DNA from: Clostridia bacterium
GTDB taxonomy: Bacteria > Bacillota_A > Clostridia > Christensenellales > Borkfalkiaceae
Length of the DNA: 6,224 bases
Reading direction: 5' to 3'
Assembly (NCBI GenBank): GCA_017399665.1
Contig: JAFQBR010000352.1
Coordinates: forward strand, 1-6,224
Positions 1 through 6,224 of the stretch are shown here, one piece after another (positions within the stretch are counted from its first letter, which is position 1; each line of letters starts with the position of its first letter). The notes beneath the pieces were generated by a model. The model had not been told where the DNA came from. It saw only the letters and a list, made by a program, of their open reading frames with translations, and searched no databases. The translations under genes were made by a program, and so were the position numbers.

Positions 1-645
1 ATAAGTCTTGCGCATAACGGCGTTTTATATCTTGATGAAATGCCTGAATATCCGCGTAGCACGCTTGAAAGCTTGCGTCAGCCCTTAGAAGACAGAATAG
101 TTACCGTTTCACGCGCAAGAATGACCGTTCAGTATCCCGCAAGCTTTATGCTGGTAGGGTCAATGAACCCTTGTCCTTGTGGAAATTACGGCTCTAAAAC
201 TGCAGAATGCAGATGTACTGCATCACAAATAGCAAAATACAAATCAAAAATTTCAGGGCCGTTGCTTGATAGAATTGACCTTCAAATTGAAGTAGACGGC
301 GTAAAATACGACGATTTAGTAAGCCACGCAGAAGAGGAAAGTTCTAGCGAAGTAAGGAAGAGAGTTAACCGTACTAGAATGATTCAGCGCGAAAGATTTT
401 TACAAGATGGCATTAGAACTAATAGCGAAATGACGGAAAAGCATCTTGCAAAATATTGCGCGTTATCAAACGAAAGCGAAAAAATTATGCGTATTTCATT
501 TGAAAAACTCAAGCTTTCCGCTCGCGGAAGAAGCAGAGTTTTAAAGGTTGCAAGAACTATTGCAGATATGGAATTCGAGCAAGATATTCAACCCCGCCAC
601 ATCTTAGAAGCGGTTGGGTATAGAAGCTTTGATCTAAATAATTAA
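1..645 (+). CDS. comM: ComM/YifB-family Mg-chelatase-like AAA+ ATPase, 3' partial
   Basis: This is the C-terminal 214 residues of a protein that is usually about 500 residues long, so the N-terminal part and Walker A lie before the window. The frame is open from base 1. Visible parts, numbered from the first codon, are the Walker B strand (VLYLDE, 8-13), a four-cysteine cluster typical of the family (NPCPCG at 56-61, then C70 and C72), the SGPLLDRIDL segment (85-94) with a conserved arginine, and the C-terminal Mg-chelatase domain (LSARGRSRVLKVARTIAD, 172-189). In Gram-negative bacteria ComM is a hexameric helicase that promotes branch migration of transforming DNA. The same role here is inferred and is less well tested in Bacillota. 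The dprA gene directly downstream fits a recombination or DNA-uptake context. The gene ends with TAA and no clear terminator follows. Confidence 0.93.
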   Translation: MSLAHNGVLYLDEMPEYPRSTLESLRQPLEDRIVTVSRARMTVQYPASFMLVGSMNPCPCGNYGSKTAECRCTASQIAKYKSKISGPLLDRIDLQIEVDGVKYDDLVSHAEEESSSEVRKRVNRTRMIQRERFLQDGIRTNSEMTEKHLAKYCALSNESEKIMRISFEKLKLSARGRSRVLKVARTIADMEFEQDIQPRHILEAVGYRSFDLNN

Positions 646-734
646 GCTTTGTGATAAAAAAGAGTGGCGACACTAGACAAAGTTAGAATAAGCTTTACGC
701 AAAAAAGATATAATTTTATTGGCAATTAGAAAAT
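646..734 (+). other. comM-dprA intergenic gap
   Basis: This 89-bp gap is the longest non-coding stretch in the window. It holds a small hairpin (AGTG-GCGA-CACT, 663-674, a 4-bp stem closed by a GNRA-type tetraloop) and a TATAAT hexamer at 709-714. There is no G+C-rich stem followed by a T tract, so I see no intrinsic terminator for comM. No small gene or RNA gene was recognised. Confidence 0.6.
709..714 (+). promoter_or_regulatory. Possible -10 promoter element before dprA
   Basis: An exact TATAAT hexamer lies 20 bases before the dprA start codon, which would place transcription start near 720. There is no good -35 partner: the best TTGACA-like string is TTAGAA at 683-688, and its 20-bp spacing is too long. 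There is no extended TGn motif. In AT-rich DNA such a hexamer arises easily by chance, so this is only a candidate for separate transcription of the dprA-hslU block. Confidence 0.3.
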
Positions 735-1829
735 ATGAAAAGTTATACAAAAGCAGAACTTGCCGTAATCCTTTTGGATTTTTACGAGGGGCTAGAATAT
801 AAGCACAAAAGCGCAATACTCTCTCTTTATCAAGATAAGAGCGAATTGTTTATTGCTCCCGAAAAAATGTTTGATTACGTAGCGAAAAACATAAGCGAAA
901 GCGCTGTTCTTACAATTAAGAATAGTTTGTTAACTGCAGATTATCAAGAATACGTGCTTAATAAGCTTGAAACGCGCGGTATTACTGCAATAACCTTTGT
1001 AAGCCAAAATTATCCTGCAATTTTTGCAAATTTACCCTCGTTACCGCTAGTTATTTATGCAATCGGTAACGTAGAACTGTTAAACGCGGAGCAAACGTTT
1101 GGTATAGTAGGCTCAAGAAAAACCCTGCCTTTCGTTTTAAAACGTGGCGAAGAAATTGCAGAAAAGCTTTCAAATAGCGGAGTGGTGATAGTTAGCGGTA
1201 GCGCAGTCGGCGGTGACCGTTCAGCACTCTTAGGCGCGCTTTCAAGCGGAAATGTAATAAGCGTTTTAGCTAGCGGACATGATTTAGTCTCTCCGCAGTC
1301 TAACCGAGATTTAGTAAATAAAGTAGCGCAAAACGGGCTTGTAATAAGTGAATATCCGCCCGAAACTCAGTCTGCGCCTTGGCGTTTTCCAATGCGAAAC
1401 AGACTAATTTCTGCTCTTTCAGACGGCGTGCTTATTTTAAGTGGAGCAAGCGATAGCGGAACAAAGTATACGGCAAAATTTGCAGAGGCATACAGCAAGC
1501 GCATATACGCTATACCTTATTCAATAGGGGAGCGAACGGGTGAAATTTGCAATATGCTTATAAAAATGGGTAAGGCGCAGCTTGTAGAAAATGCAGAAGA
1601 TATAGCACTAGCAGAGGGTATCGAGCTTGAAAACGGCATGCCTATTGACCTAGAGCAAGAAGAAATTGAAGTGTTATCCGTTATGGACGGAGAAACTCAT
1701 ATTGACCAAATAACTTTAAAAAGCGGAAAGAAAAGTTACGAAGTAACTTCAATTCTAGCAATGCTAGAAATAAAAGGCGCAGTCGCAAGATGCGCAAACA
1801 ACTGCTATATTTCGCTTATAAAGCTTTAA
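735..1829 (+). CDS. dprA: Divergent DprA/Smf-family DNA-processing protein
   Basis: This 364-residue protein has the usual DprA length. DprA binds incoming single-stranded DNA in the cytoplasm and loads RecA during natural transformation. The central Rossmann-like domain spans roughly residues 85-290, with VGSRK (125-129), SGSAVGGDR (154-162), the well-kept FPMRNRLIS (218-226) and SGT (241-243). The C-terminal 65 residues fit the DprA winged-helix domain. Several hallmarks are altered: the usual SGLARGID is SGSAVGGD, the following histidine is missing, SGSLIT is SGTKYT, and no helix-hairpin-helix signature is evident in the first 70 residues. The reading frame is intact. The ATG has no convincing Shine-Dalgarno sequence, but the next methionine is M46, well inside the expected N-terminal domain. 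The family call rests on fold motifs, length and its place directly before topA. Activity in transformation is inferred and uncertain. Confidence 0.88.
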   Translation: MKSYTKAELAVILLDFYEGLEYKHKSAILSLYQDKSELFIAPEKMFDYVAKNISESAVLTIKNSLLTADYQEYVLNKLETRGITAITFVSQNYPAIFANLPSLPLVIYAIGNVELLNAEQTFGIVGSRKTLPFVLKRGEEIAEKLSNSGVVIVSGSAVGGDRSALLGALSSGNVISVLASGHDLVSPQSNRDLVNKVAQNGLVISEYPPETQSAPWRFPMRNRLISALSDGVLILSGASDSGTKYTAKFAEAYSKRIYAIPYSIGERTGEICNMLIKMGKAQLVENAEDIALAEGIELENGMPIDLEQEEIEVLSVMDGETHIDQITLKSGKKSYEVTSILAMLEIKGAVARCANNCYISLIKL

Positions 1830-1848
1830 TTAACGTAAAAATTTAGTG

Positions 1849-1864
1849 GGCGCTTTTTTGCGCC
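1849..1864 (+). promoter_or_regulatory. GC-rich hairpin abutting the topA ribosome binding site
   Basis: A perfect 5-bp stem, GGCGC (1849-1853) with GCGCC (1860-1864), encloses a loop of six T. The T run is in the loop rather than after the stem, so this is not a standard intrinsic terminator. The structure ends two bases before the GGAG Shine-Dalgarno sequence of topA. It could influence ribosome access or mRNA stability, but that role is inferred only. Confidence 0.4.
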
Positions 1865-1866
1865 AT

Positions 1867-1870
1867 GGAG
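1867..1870 (+). promoter_or_regulatory. topA ribosome binding site (decides the start)
   Basis: GGAG sits 8 nt before the ATG at 1879. The upstream in-frame GTG at 1846 has no such site, and starting there would put the hairpin and this Shine-Dalgarno sequence inside the coding region. The protein begun at 1879 (MQLIIVESPSKAKTIEKYL) matches the usual TopA N-terminus. Confidence 0.8.
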
Positions 1871-1878
1871 AAATATAT

Positions 1879-4176
1879 ATGCAACTTATAATAGTAGAAT
1901 CGCCCTCAAAGGCAAAGACAATTGAAAAATATCTTAAGGGCAAGTATAAAGTTGATGCAAGTGAAGGTCACGTACGCGATCTTCCTGAAAAGAGATTAGG
2001 TGTAAACGTAAGCGATAATTTTGAGCCAAACTACGTTGTAACGGCAGATAAAAAGCTTACTATCAAGCGCCTTACCGAAAAGACGGCAAAGGCAGACAAA
2101 GTTTATCTTGCAACCGACCCGGACCGTGAAGGTGAGGCTATTTCATGGCATCTTATGGAGGTTTTAAAACTTCAAGGCAAAGCGCAAAGAATAGTATTTA
2201 ACGAAGTTAGTGAAAAGGCTATAAGAAACGCGCTTGCTAATCCCAGAGAAATCAATCAAAACTTAGTTGACTCTCAACAGGCAAGAAGGGTTTTAGACCG
2301 TCTTGTTGGTTATAAACTAAGCCCATTTTTATGCAAGAGAATTAAGGACGGATTATCAGCTGGTCGCGTTCAGTCCGTTACTTTAAGACTTATTGTAGAA
2401 AGAGAAAAGGAAATTCAAGCCTTTAAGCCCCAAGAATTTTGGAGTGTAGTTGCAACCTTAAAGGGTGCAGTACCCCCTCAGTTTAAAGCGCCGTTAATTG
2501 AAAGAAAGGGCAGAAAATACAAACCTTCTTCTAAAGAAGAAACAGATAAAGTTTTAGAAGCTTTAAACAGTGGCGAATTTATTGTTAAGGACGTTAAAAA
2601 GTCAGTTGTTAAATCTCATCCGTTGCCACCGTTTACCACAAGTACAATGCAACAGGATGCTTCTAACAAACTAAACATGGTATCGCCTGTAATTATGTCT
2701 GTTGCTCAGCATCTTTACGAAGGTATCGAAACGCCTAAAGGTCATTTAGCGTTAGTAACCTATATCAGAACGGACTCTGTAAGAGTTAGCGCAGACGCTC
2801 AAGCTAGCGCCCGTGAATTTATTAGCGAAAAGTTCGGTAAGGAATATATTCCCACAAAGCCAAACTTCTATAAATCAAAGAGTAACAGCCAAGACGCTCA
2901 CGAGGCGATTCGCCCCATTGACCTATCCATAACACCCGAAAGCTTAAAAGGCGTGCTAGATAAAAACCATTATAACCTCTATAAACTTATTTACGACCGT
3001 TTCCTTGCCTCACAAATGTCAGATGCAGTTTACGATCAAGTAAAGGTAGAGGTAGATAACAGCGGATATGTTTTTAAAGCAATGGGTAAAAGCGTAGTAT
3101 TTAAAGGCTTTACCGCTGTTTACGACGACCTTAAAAAGGAAGATGAAGAAGGTGAAGAAAACAAGAATTTACCTGTTTTAACTGTTGGCGAAAAGCTTAA
3201 AGTTTCTAAAATAGATAGCGAACAAAAATTCACAAAACCCCCCGTACGCTTTACAGATGCTTCCCTTGTAAAAATTATGGAAGATAAGGGCATTGGCAGA
3301 CCTTCTACCTATTCTTCAATTATCTCCGTTCTATCAAAGCGCAAATATACTACAAAAGAAGGCAGATTTCTAGTCCCCACAAAAATAGCCTTTGATATTA
3401 CAGATATGCTTGTAAAATACTTCCCCGATATTATGGACGTAGGCTTTACAGCAGATATGGAAGATAAGCTAGACGGCATAGAAAACGGCGGTAAGGACTG
3501 GCGTAAGCTAATTGGCGATTTTTACCCCAACTTTGCAACACAACTTACAAACGCTGCAAAAGATGGGGATGAAGAAACTGAATTCGTTTGCGAAAAATGC
3601 GGTGCGCCAATGGTGAGAAAAAAGGGTAGATTTGGTAAGTATTTAGCTTGCTCTAATTATCCCGACTGTTCAAATATTCGCTCTGAAAACGTTGAAGAAT
3701 CAGATGAAATTTGCGAAAAGTGTGGCGCAACAATGATATATAAAACGGGTAAGTTTGGCAAGTTCTTGGCTTGTCCCAACTATCCCACTTGCACTAACAT
3801 TAAGGCGTTAAACGAAGAAAAGAGTAGCGAAAAGTGTGAAAAATGCGGTGGCGAAACAGTTGTTAAAAAGGGTAAATTTGGCAAGTATTTACTATGTAAA
3901 TCTTGTAAAAACACAAAGAGCCTTGCAGAAGATGCTGGTATTTGTCCCGTTTGTCAAAAGCCCACAAGAAAAATGGCTTCAAAAAGCGGTAAAACCTTTT
4001 ACGGTTGTTCAAATTACCCTGAATGCTCTTTCATGAGCTGGGATATGCCAACAGGTGAGCTTTGTCCCACTTGCGGTAAGCATTTAATATACTCAAAGGA
4101 CGGAAAGAGCATACGCTGTTCCGATAAAGAATGTAATTATTCACTAAAGATAAAAAATGCAAAACAAGATAAATAA
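1879..4176 (+). CDS. topA: DNA topoisomerase I (type IA)
   Basis: This 765-residue type IA topoisomerase relaxes negative supercoils by passing one strand through a transient break in the other. The N-terminal Toprim domain shows the catalytic glutamate (VES, E7) and the metal-binding DPDREGE (80-86). The core follows, with the active-site tyrosine in TYIRTDS (Y295, with R297 beside it). Other recognisable segments are GLSAGRVQS (158-166), DAHEAIRP (339-346) and KGIGRPSTYSSII (470-482). From residue 571 the C-terminus carries five Cys4 zinc-ribbon motifs and then a short lysine-rich tail. I chose the start at 1879 over the in-frame GTG at 1846 because of the GGAG site and the N-terminal match. 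The gene follows dprA by 49 nt and its last 20 bp overlap trmFO, which suggests co-transcription and coupled translation. It is longer than my recollection of the Bacillus protein (about 690 residues), mainly because of the extra zinc motifs. Confidence 0.97.
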   Translation: MQLIIVESPSKAKTIEKYLKGKYKVDASEGHVRDLPEKRLGVNVSDNFEPNYVVTADKKLTIKRLTEKTAKADKVYLATDPDREGEAISWHLMEVLKLQGKAQRIVFNEVSEKAIRNALANPREINQNLVDSQQARRVLDRLVGYKLSPFLCKRIKDGLSAGRVQSVTLRLIVEREKEIQAFKPQEFWSVVATLKGAVPPQFKAPLIERKGRKYKPSSKEETDKVLEALNSGEFIVKDVKKSVVKSHPLPPFTTSTMQQDASNKLNMVSPVIMSVAQHLYEGIETPKGHLALVTYIRTDSVRVSADAQASAREFISEKFGKEYIPTKPNFYKSKSNSQDAHEAIRPIDLSITPESLKGVLDKNHYNLYKLIYDRFLASQMSDAVYDQVKVEVDNSGYVFKAMGKSVVFKGFTAVYDDLKKEDEEGEENKNLPVLTVGEKLKVSKIDSEQKFTKPPVRFTDASLVKIMEDKGIGRPSTYSSIISVLSKRKYTTKEGRFLVPTKIAFDITDMLVKYFPDIMDVGFTADMEDKLDGIENGGKDWRKLIGDFYPNFATQLTNAAKDGDEETEFVCEKCGAPMVRKKGRFGKYLACSNYPDCSNIRSENVEESDEICEKCGATMIYKTGKFGKFLACPNYPTCTNIKALNEEKSSEKCEKCGGETVVKKGKFGKYLLCKSCKNTKSLAEDAGICPVCQKPTRKMASKSGKTFYGCSNYPECSFMSWDMPTGELCPTCGKHLIYSKDGKSIRCSDKECNYSLKIKNAKQDK
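3589..4134 (+). repeat. Five tandem Cys4 zinc-ribbon units encoded in the topA 3' end
   Basis: The paired cysteines begin at TopA residues 571, 612, 653, 689 and 729, and the units end at 597, 638, 676, 716 and 752. Units 1-3 have an exact 41-residue period and share the core KxGxFGKxL, and the DNA is also visibly similar (for example GGTAAGTTTGGCAAG and GGTAAATTTGGCAAG). Units 1, 2 and 4 end in C-x5-C with an NYP centre. Unit 3 ends in a shorter CKSC and unit 5 in C-x4-C. In TopA such ribbons bind single-stranded DNA and, in some species, RNA polymerase. The pattern suggests internal duplication with later divergence of units 3 and 5. Confidence 0.85.
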
Positions 4177-5494
4177 TCAAGTTACGGTCAACGTAATAGG
4201 TGGCGGGCTTGCAGGTAGCGAATGCGCATACTATCTAGCAACTCACGGCATAAAGGTAAATTTGTACGACATTAAGCCAATAAAGTTTACCCCTGCCCAT
4301 AAAAGCGAAAAGTATGGCGAGTTGGTATGTTCAAACTCTTTAAAGTCAAACGACGTATTCGGCAATGCGTGTGGACTTTTAAAGGAAGAAATGCGTATGC
4401 TTGGCAGTTTAATTATCGACTGTGCAGACAAAACGCGAGTACCTGCTGGCAATGCCTTGGCAGTTGATAGGGAAGCCTTTGCATCACTTATTACACAAAG
4501 ACTTAAAGAACAAGAAAATATAACTTTTATTTCTAAAGAAATAACTGAAATAGATTTTACAACCCCAACGGTAATAGCAACAGGCCCGTTAACAACTGAT
4601 GCTTTAGGGGAGTTTATTAAAAAAATCACAGGCTCATTCTACTTTTTTGATGCGGCAGCACCTATTGTTATGGGCGATAGTATTGATATGGATCACGCTT
4701 TTATAACAGACCGCTATGGCGAAGAGGGTAAGGGCGACTATATAAACTGCCCAATGAATAAGGAAGAGTACGAAGTCTTTTATAACGAGCTTATAAATGC
4801 AAAACGCGCGCCCTTGCACGATTTTGAAAACGGAAAGGTTTTTGAAGGGTGTATGCCGGTAGAGGTAATGGCTTCGCGCGGGGTGGATACCTTGCGTTTT
4901 GGTCCTTTAAAGCCTGCAGGGCTAACAGATCCAAAAACAGGCAGATGGCCATACGCTTGTATGCAGCTTCGCAAAGAAAACGTAGAAGGAACTATGTATA
5001 ACCTAGTAGGCTTTCAAACAAATCTACTATTTGGTGAGCAAAAAAGAGTATTTTCTCTTTTTCCAGCTCTTAAAAACGCAGAATTCGTGCGCTATGGTGT
5101 AATGCACAAAAACACCTTTATAAACGCTCCGAAATCTCTTAATAAGTATTATGCGTTAAAGGATTACGAAAATATTTATTTTGCAGGGCAAATTACAGGT
5201 GTTGAAGGCTACGTAGAAAGCGCTTCTTCAGGGCTTTTAGTAGCAATAAATTTATACCGTAGCTTAAACGGACTTGCGCCTATCGATTGGGATAATAGAA
5301 CTGTATCTGGCGCGCTTTGCTGTTACGTAGCAACGCCAAACAGCGATTTTCAGCCAATGAATGCAAATTTTGGCATACTTGCACCCGTAGCACTTCCCGA
5401 TAAGCGCAAAAAAGAAATGAAAAAACAGCTAATGGCTCAGCGAGCATTAGAGGAAATAGCAAAAATATCAAAGAGGATTAATGAAAATGAGTAG
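4157..5494 (+). CDS. trmFO: Methylenetetrahydrofolate--tRNA-(uracil-5-)-methyltransferase TrmFO
   Basis: This cytoplasmic flavoprotein makes 5-methyluridine at position 54 of the tRNA T-loop, using methylenetetrahydrofolate as carbon donor and reduced FAD. At 445 residues it is close to the family's usual length. The N-terminal FAD-binding GxGxxG is in VIGGGLAG (13-20). The two cysteines that match the catalytic pair of the family are C58 ([11 protein letters not shown]) and C232 ([14 protein letters not shown]). Other family segments are [11 protein letters not shown] (95-105), FFDAAAPIV (163-171), [14 protein letters not shown] (312-325), [14 protein letters not shown] (342-355) and FQPMNANFG (398-406). 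The start overlaps the topA end by 20 bp and has no strong Shine-Dalgarno sequence, so it probably depends on ribosomes finishing topA. The older name is gid; it resembles MnmG/GidA distantly, but the motifs are clearly those of TrmFO. Confidence 0.97.
   Translation: MQNKINNQVTVNVIGGGLAGSECAYYLATHGIKVNLYDIKPIKFTPAHKSEKYGELVCSNSLKSNDVFGNACGLLKEEMRMLGSLIIDCADKTRVPAGNALAVDREAFASLITQRLKEQENITFISKEITEIDFTTPTVIATGPLTTDALGEFIKKITGSFYFFDAAAPIVMGDSIDMDHAFITDRYGEEGKGDYINCPMNKEEYEVFYNELINAKRAPLHDFENGKVFEGCMPVEVMASRGVDTLRFGPLKPAGLTDPKTGRWPYACMQLRKENVEGTMYNLVGFQTNLLFGEQKRVFSLFPALKNAEFVRYGVMHKNTFINAPKSLNKYYALKDYENIYFAGQITGVEGYVESASSGLLVAINLYRSLNGLAPIDWDNRTVSGALCCYVATPNSDFQPMNANFGILAPVALPDKRKKEMKKQLMAQRALEEIAKISKRINENE
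5472..5477 (+). promoter_or_regulatory. hslV ribosome binding site, start ambiguous
   Basis: AGAGGA inside the end of trmFO serves hslV. From the last G of GAGG there are 4 nt to the ATG at 5481 (short) and 10 nt to the in-frame ATG at 5487 (long), so the site does not settle which is used. The choice changes the HslV N-terminus from MKMSS to MSS, which matters for its proteolytic mechanism. Confidence 0.55.
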
Positions 5495-6026
5495 TCAATT
5501 TCGCGGAACAACAATTTGCGGTGTAAAACGCAACGGTAAAATAGCGATTGCCGGCGACGGACAGGTTACTTTAAGCGAAAGCATTGTATTTAAAAGTAAC
5601 GCAGTTAAGGTTCGCCGTATATATAACGACAAAGTAATTTTAGGTTTTGCAGGCGGAGTAGCTGATGCTTTTACCTTAACTGAAAGATTTGAGGCAATGC
5701 TTAACAAATATTCAGGTAATTTAATGAGAAGTGCAGTTGAGCTTGCAGAGCTTTGGAGAAACGATAAGCTTCCAAGAAAACTAGAAGCAATGATGATTGT
5801 TGCAGATAAGGAAAATATGTTTATTCTTTCAGGCTCTGGCGACGTAATCGAGCCGGACGAAGGCGTATGCGCTATCGGTAGCGGTGGTAATTACGCTTTA
5901 GCCGCAGCACGCGCTTTGTATGAAGAAACGGATTATGATGCGCGCACTATTGCAGAAAAAGCATTAAAAATTGCTTCAAGAATTTGCATATTTACCAACG
6001 ATAATATCACCGTTGAAGAGGTGTAA
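5481..6026 (+). CDS. hslV: HslV/ClpQ peptidase subunit of the HslUV ATP-dependent protease
   Basis: HslV forms the double-hexameric, proteasome-like peptidase chamber that degrades proteins unfolded by HslU in the cytoplasm. This 181-residue copy has normal length. The conserved TTI that carries the classical N-terminal threonine begins at T10, followed by AGDGQVTL (24-31), K43 at the place of the active-site lysine 33 of the Escherichia coli protein, [12 protein letters not shown] (55-66), RKLEAM (99-104), [14 protein letters not shown] (133-146) and ICIFTND (168-174). The nine residues before T10 would need removal if threonine is catalytic. If translation starts at 5487 the protein begins MSSQFRGTT, much like the Bacillus subtilis homologue (CodW/ClpQ, MSSFHATT), for which an N-terminal serine mechanism has been reported. 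The gene overlaps trmFO by 14 bp and lies 10 nt before hslU, its partner. The family call is secure; the exact start is not. Confidence 0.96.
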   Translation: MKMSSQFRGTTICGVKRNGKIAIAGDGQVTLSESIVFKSNAVKVRRIYNDKVILGFAGGVADAFTLTERFEAMLNKYSGNLMRSAVELAELWRNDKLPRKLEAMMIVADKENMFILSGSGDVIEPDEGVCAIGSGGNYALAAARALYEETDYDARTIAEKALKIASRICIFTNDNITVEEV

Positions 6027-6032
6027 GGAGGT
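6025..6032 (+). promoter_or_regulatory. Near-perfect Shine-Dalgarno sequence of hslU
   Basis: AAGGAGGT overlaps the TAA stop of hslV and lies 4 nt before the ATG of hslU. It is the strongest ribosome binding site in the window, in contrast to dprA and trmFO, which have none that is convincing. Its overlap with the hslV stop suggests translation of the two subunits is coupled. Confidence 0.85.
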
Positions 6033-6036
6033 ATTT

Positions 6037-6224
6037 ATGAATTTTACACCAAGACAGATAGTTGCAGAATTAGATAAATATATAGTTGGTCAAGACAAGG
6101 CAAAAAGAGCTGTTGCAATAGCTCTTCGTAACCGTTATCGCAGAAGTAGGCTTCCCTTAGAAATGATGAGTGAAGTTACCCCTAAAAATATCATCATGAA
6201 AGGGCCTACCGGCGTTGGTAAAAC
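6037..6224 (+). CDS. hslU: HslU/ClpY ATPase subunit of the HslUV protease, 5' partial
   Basis: Only the first 62 codons and two bases of the next are present; the family is usually about 440-470 residues long. HslU is the hexameric AAA+ unfoldase that feeds proteins into HslV. The N-terminus [20 protein letters not shown] is followed by [16 protein letters not shown] (22-37), EVTPKNI (46-52) and a Walker A motif GPTGVGK (56-62) at the window end. All of this matches HslU closely and distinguishes it from ClpX, which has an N-terminal zinc domain. A lysine (K55) sits directly before the Walker A glycine, where I recall isoleucine in well-known homologues. It follows hslV by 10 nt behind a strong ribosome binding site. 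The missing remainder lies beyond the window. Confidence 0.96.
   Translation, partial: MNFTPRQIVAELDKYIVGQDKAKRAVAIALRNRYRRSRLPLEMMSEVTPKNIIMKGPTGVGK

Noticed and set aside
663..674. Small AGTG-GCGA-CACT hairpin after comM
   Set aside because: A 4-bp stem without a following T tract is too weak for a terminator and common by chance; it is noted only under the gap entry.
620..697. Three AAGCTT palindromes around the comM-dprA junction
   Set aside because: AAGCTT recurs throughout the window within Lys-Leu and similar codon pairs, so this cluster does not suggest a site or repeat.
1846..1878. An 11-codon N-terminal extension of TopA from GTG at 1846
   Set aside because: It has no ribosome binding site, would contain the hairpin and the real Shine-Dalgarno sequence, and adds residues absent from usual TopA N-termini.
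1865..1891. An 8-codon leader frame (MEKYICNL, then stop) overlapping the topA start
   Set aside because: Its ATG directly follows the GC stem with no Shine-Dalgarno sequence, and such short frames are expected by chance.
3836..4036. A 66-codon open frame in another + frame inside topA
   Set aside because: It overlaps the zinc-ribbon part of topA; its sequence only reflects the repeated codons there and no family is recognisable.
4243..4629. A 128-codon open frame on the minus strand inside trmFO
   Set aside because: It lies wholly within trmFO, whose frame carries clear family motifs. The antisense protein shows no recognisable domain and the opening is a by-product of codon use.
4634..5707. 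Four short minus-strand open frames (4634-4819, 4780-4974, 5280-5471, 5495-5707)
   Set aside because: They are antisense to trmFO and hslV, all under 75 codons, and show no recognisable domains.

Overview
The window looks like an ordinary stretch of a Bacillota (Firmicutes) chromosome, most likely from a Clostridia-like bacterium. It is moderately AT-rich (roughly 40% GC by eye). All genes lie on the + strand and use the standard code. The gene order comM/yifB - dprA - topA - trmFO - hslV - hslU closely matches the conserved smf(dprA)-topA-gid(trmFO)-codV-clpQ(hslV)-clpY(hslU) cluster of Bacillus and many Clostridia. I cannot name the genus from the sequence.

Layout: positions 1-645 hold the 3' part of a ComM/YifB-type AAA+ ATPase that is cut by the window start. 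An 89-bp gap (646-734) follows, with a possible -10 box. Next come a complete but divergent dprA (735-1829) and a 49-nt gap whose GC-rich hairpin touches the topA ribosome binding site. topA (1879-4176) is complete and ends in five Cys4 zinc-ribbon motifs. trmFO (4157-5494) overlaps topA by 20 bp, and hslV (5481-6026) overlaps trmFO by 14 bp. hslU begins at 6037 behind a near-perfect Shine-Dalgarno sequence and is cut by the window end just inside its Walker A motif. No stretch longer than 300 bases lacks a gene.

Functionally, the window joins DNA uptake and recombination (ComM, DprA), supercoiling control (TopA), tRNA T-loop methylation (TrmFO) and ATP-dependent proteolysis (HslVU). The overlaps from topA onward suggest one co-transcribed, translationally coupled unit. 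I see no intrinsic terminator anywhere. No tRNA, rRNA, CRISPR array, insertion sequence or other mobile element was recognised.

I did not find a new biological system. The points worth a second look are the degenerate DprA motifs, the hairpin beside the topA start, the ambiguous HslV N-terminus (threonine or serine protease) and the absence of the xerC/codV gene usually found between trmFO and hslV.
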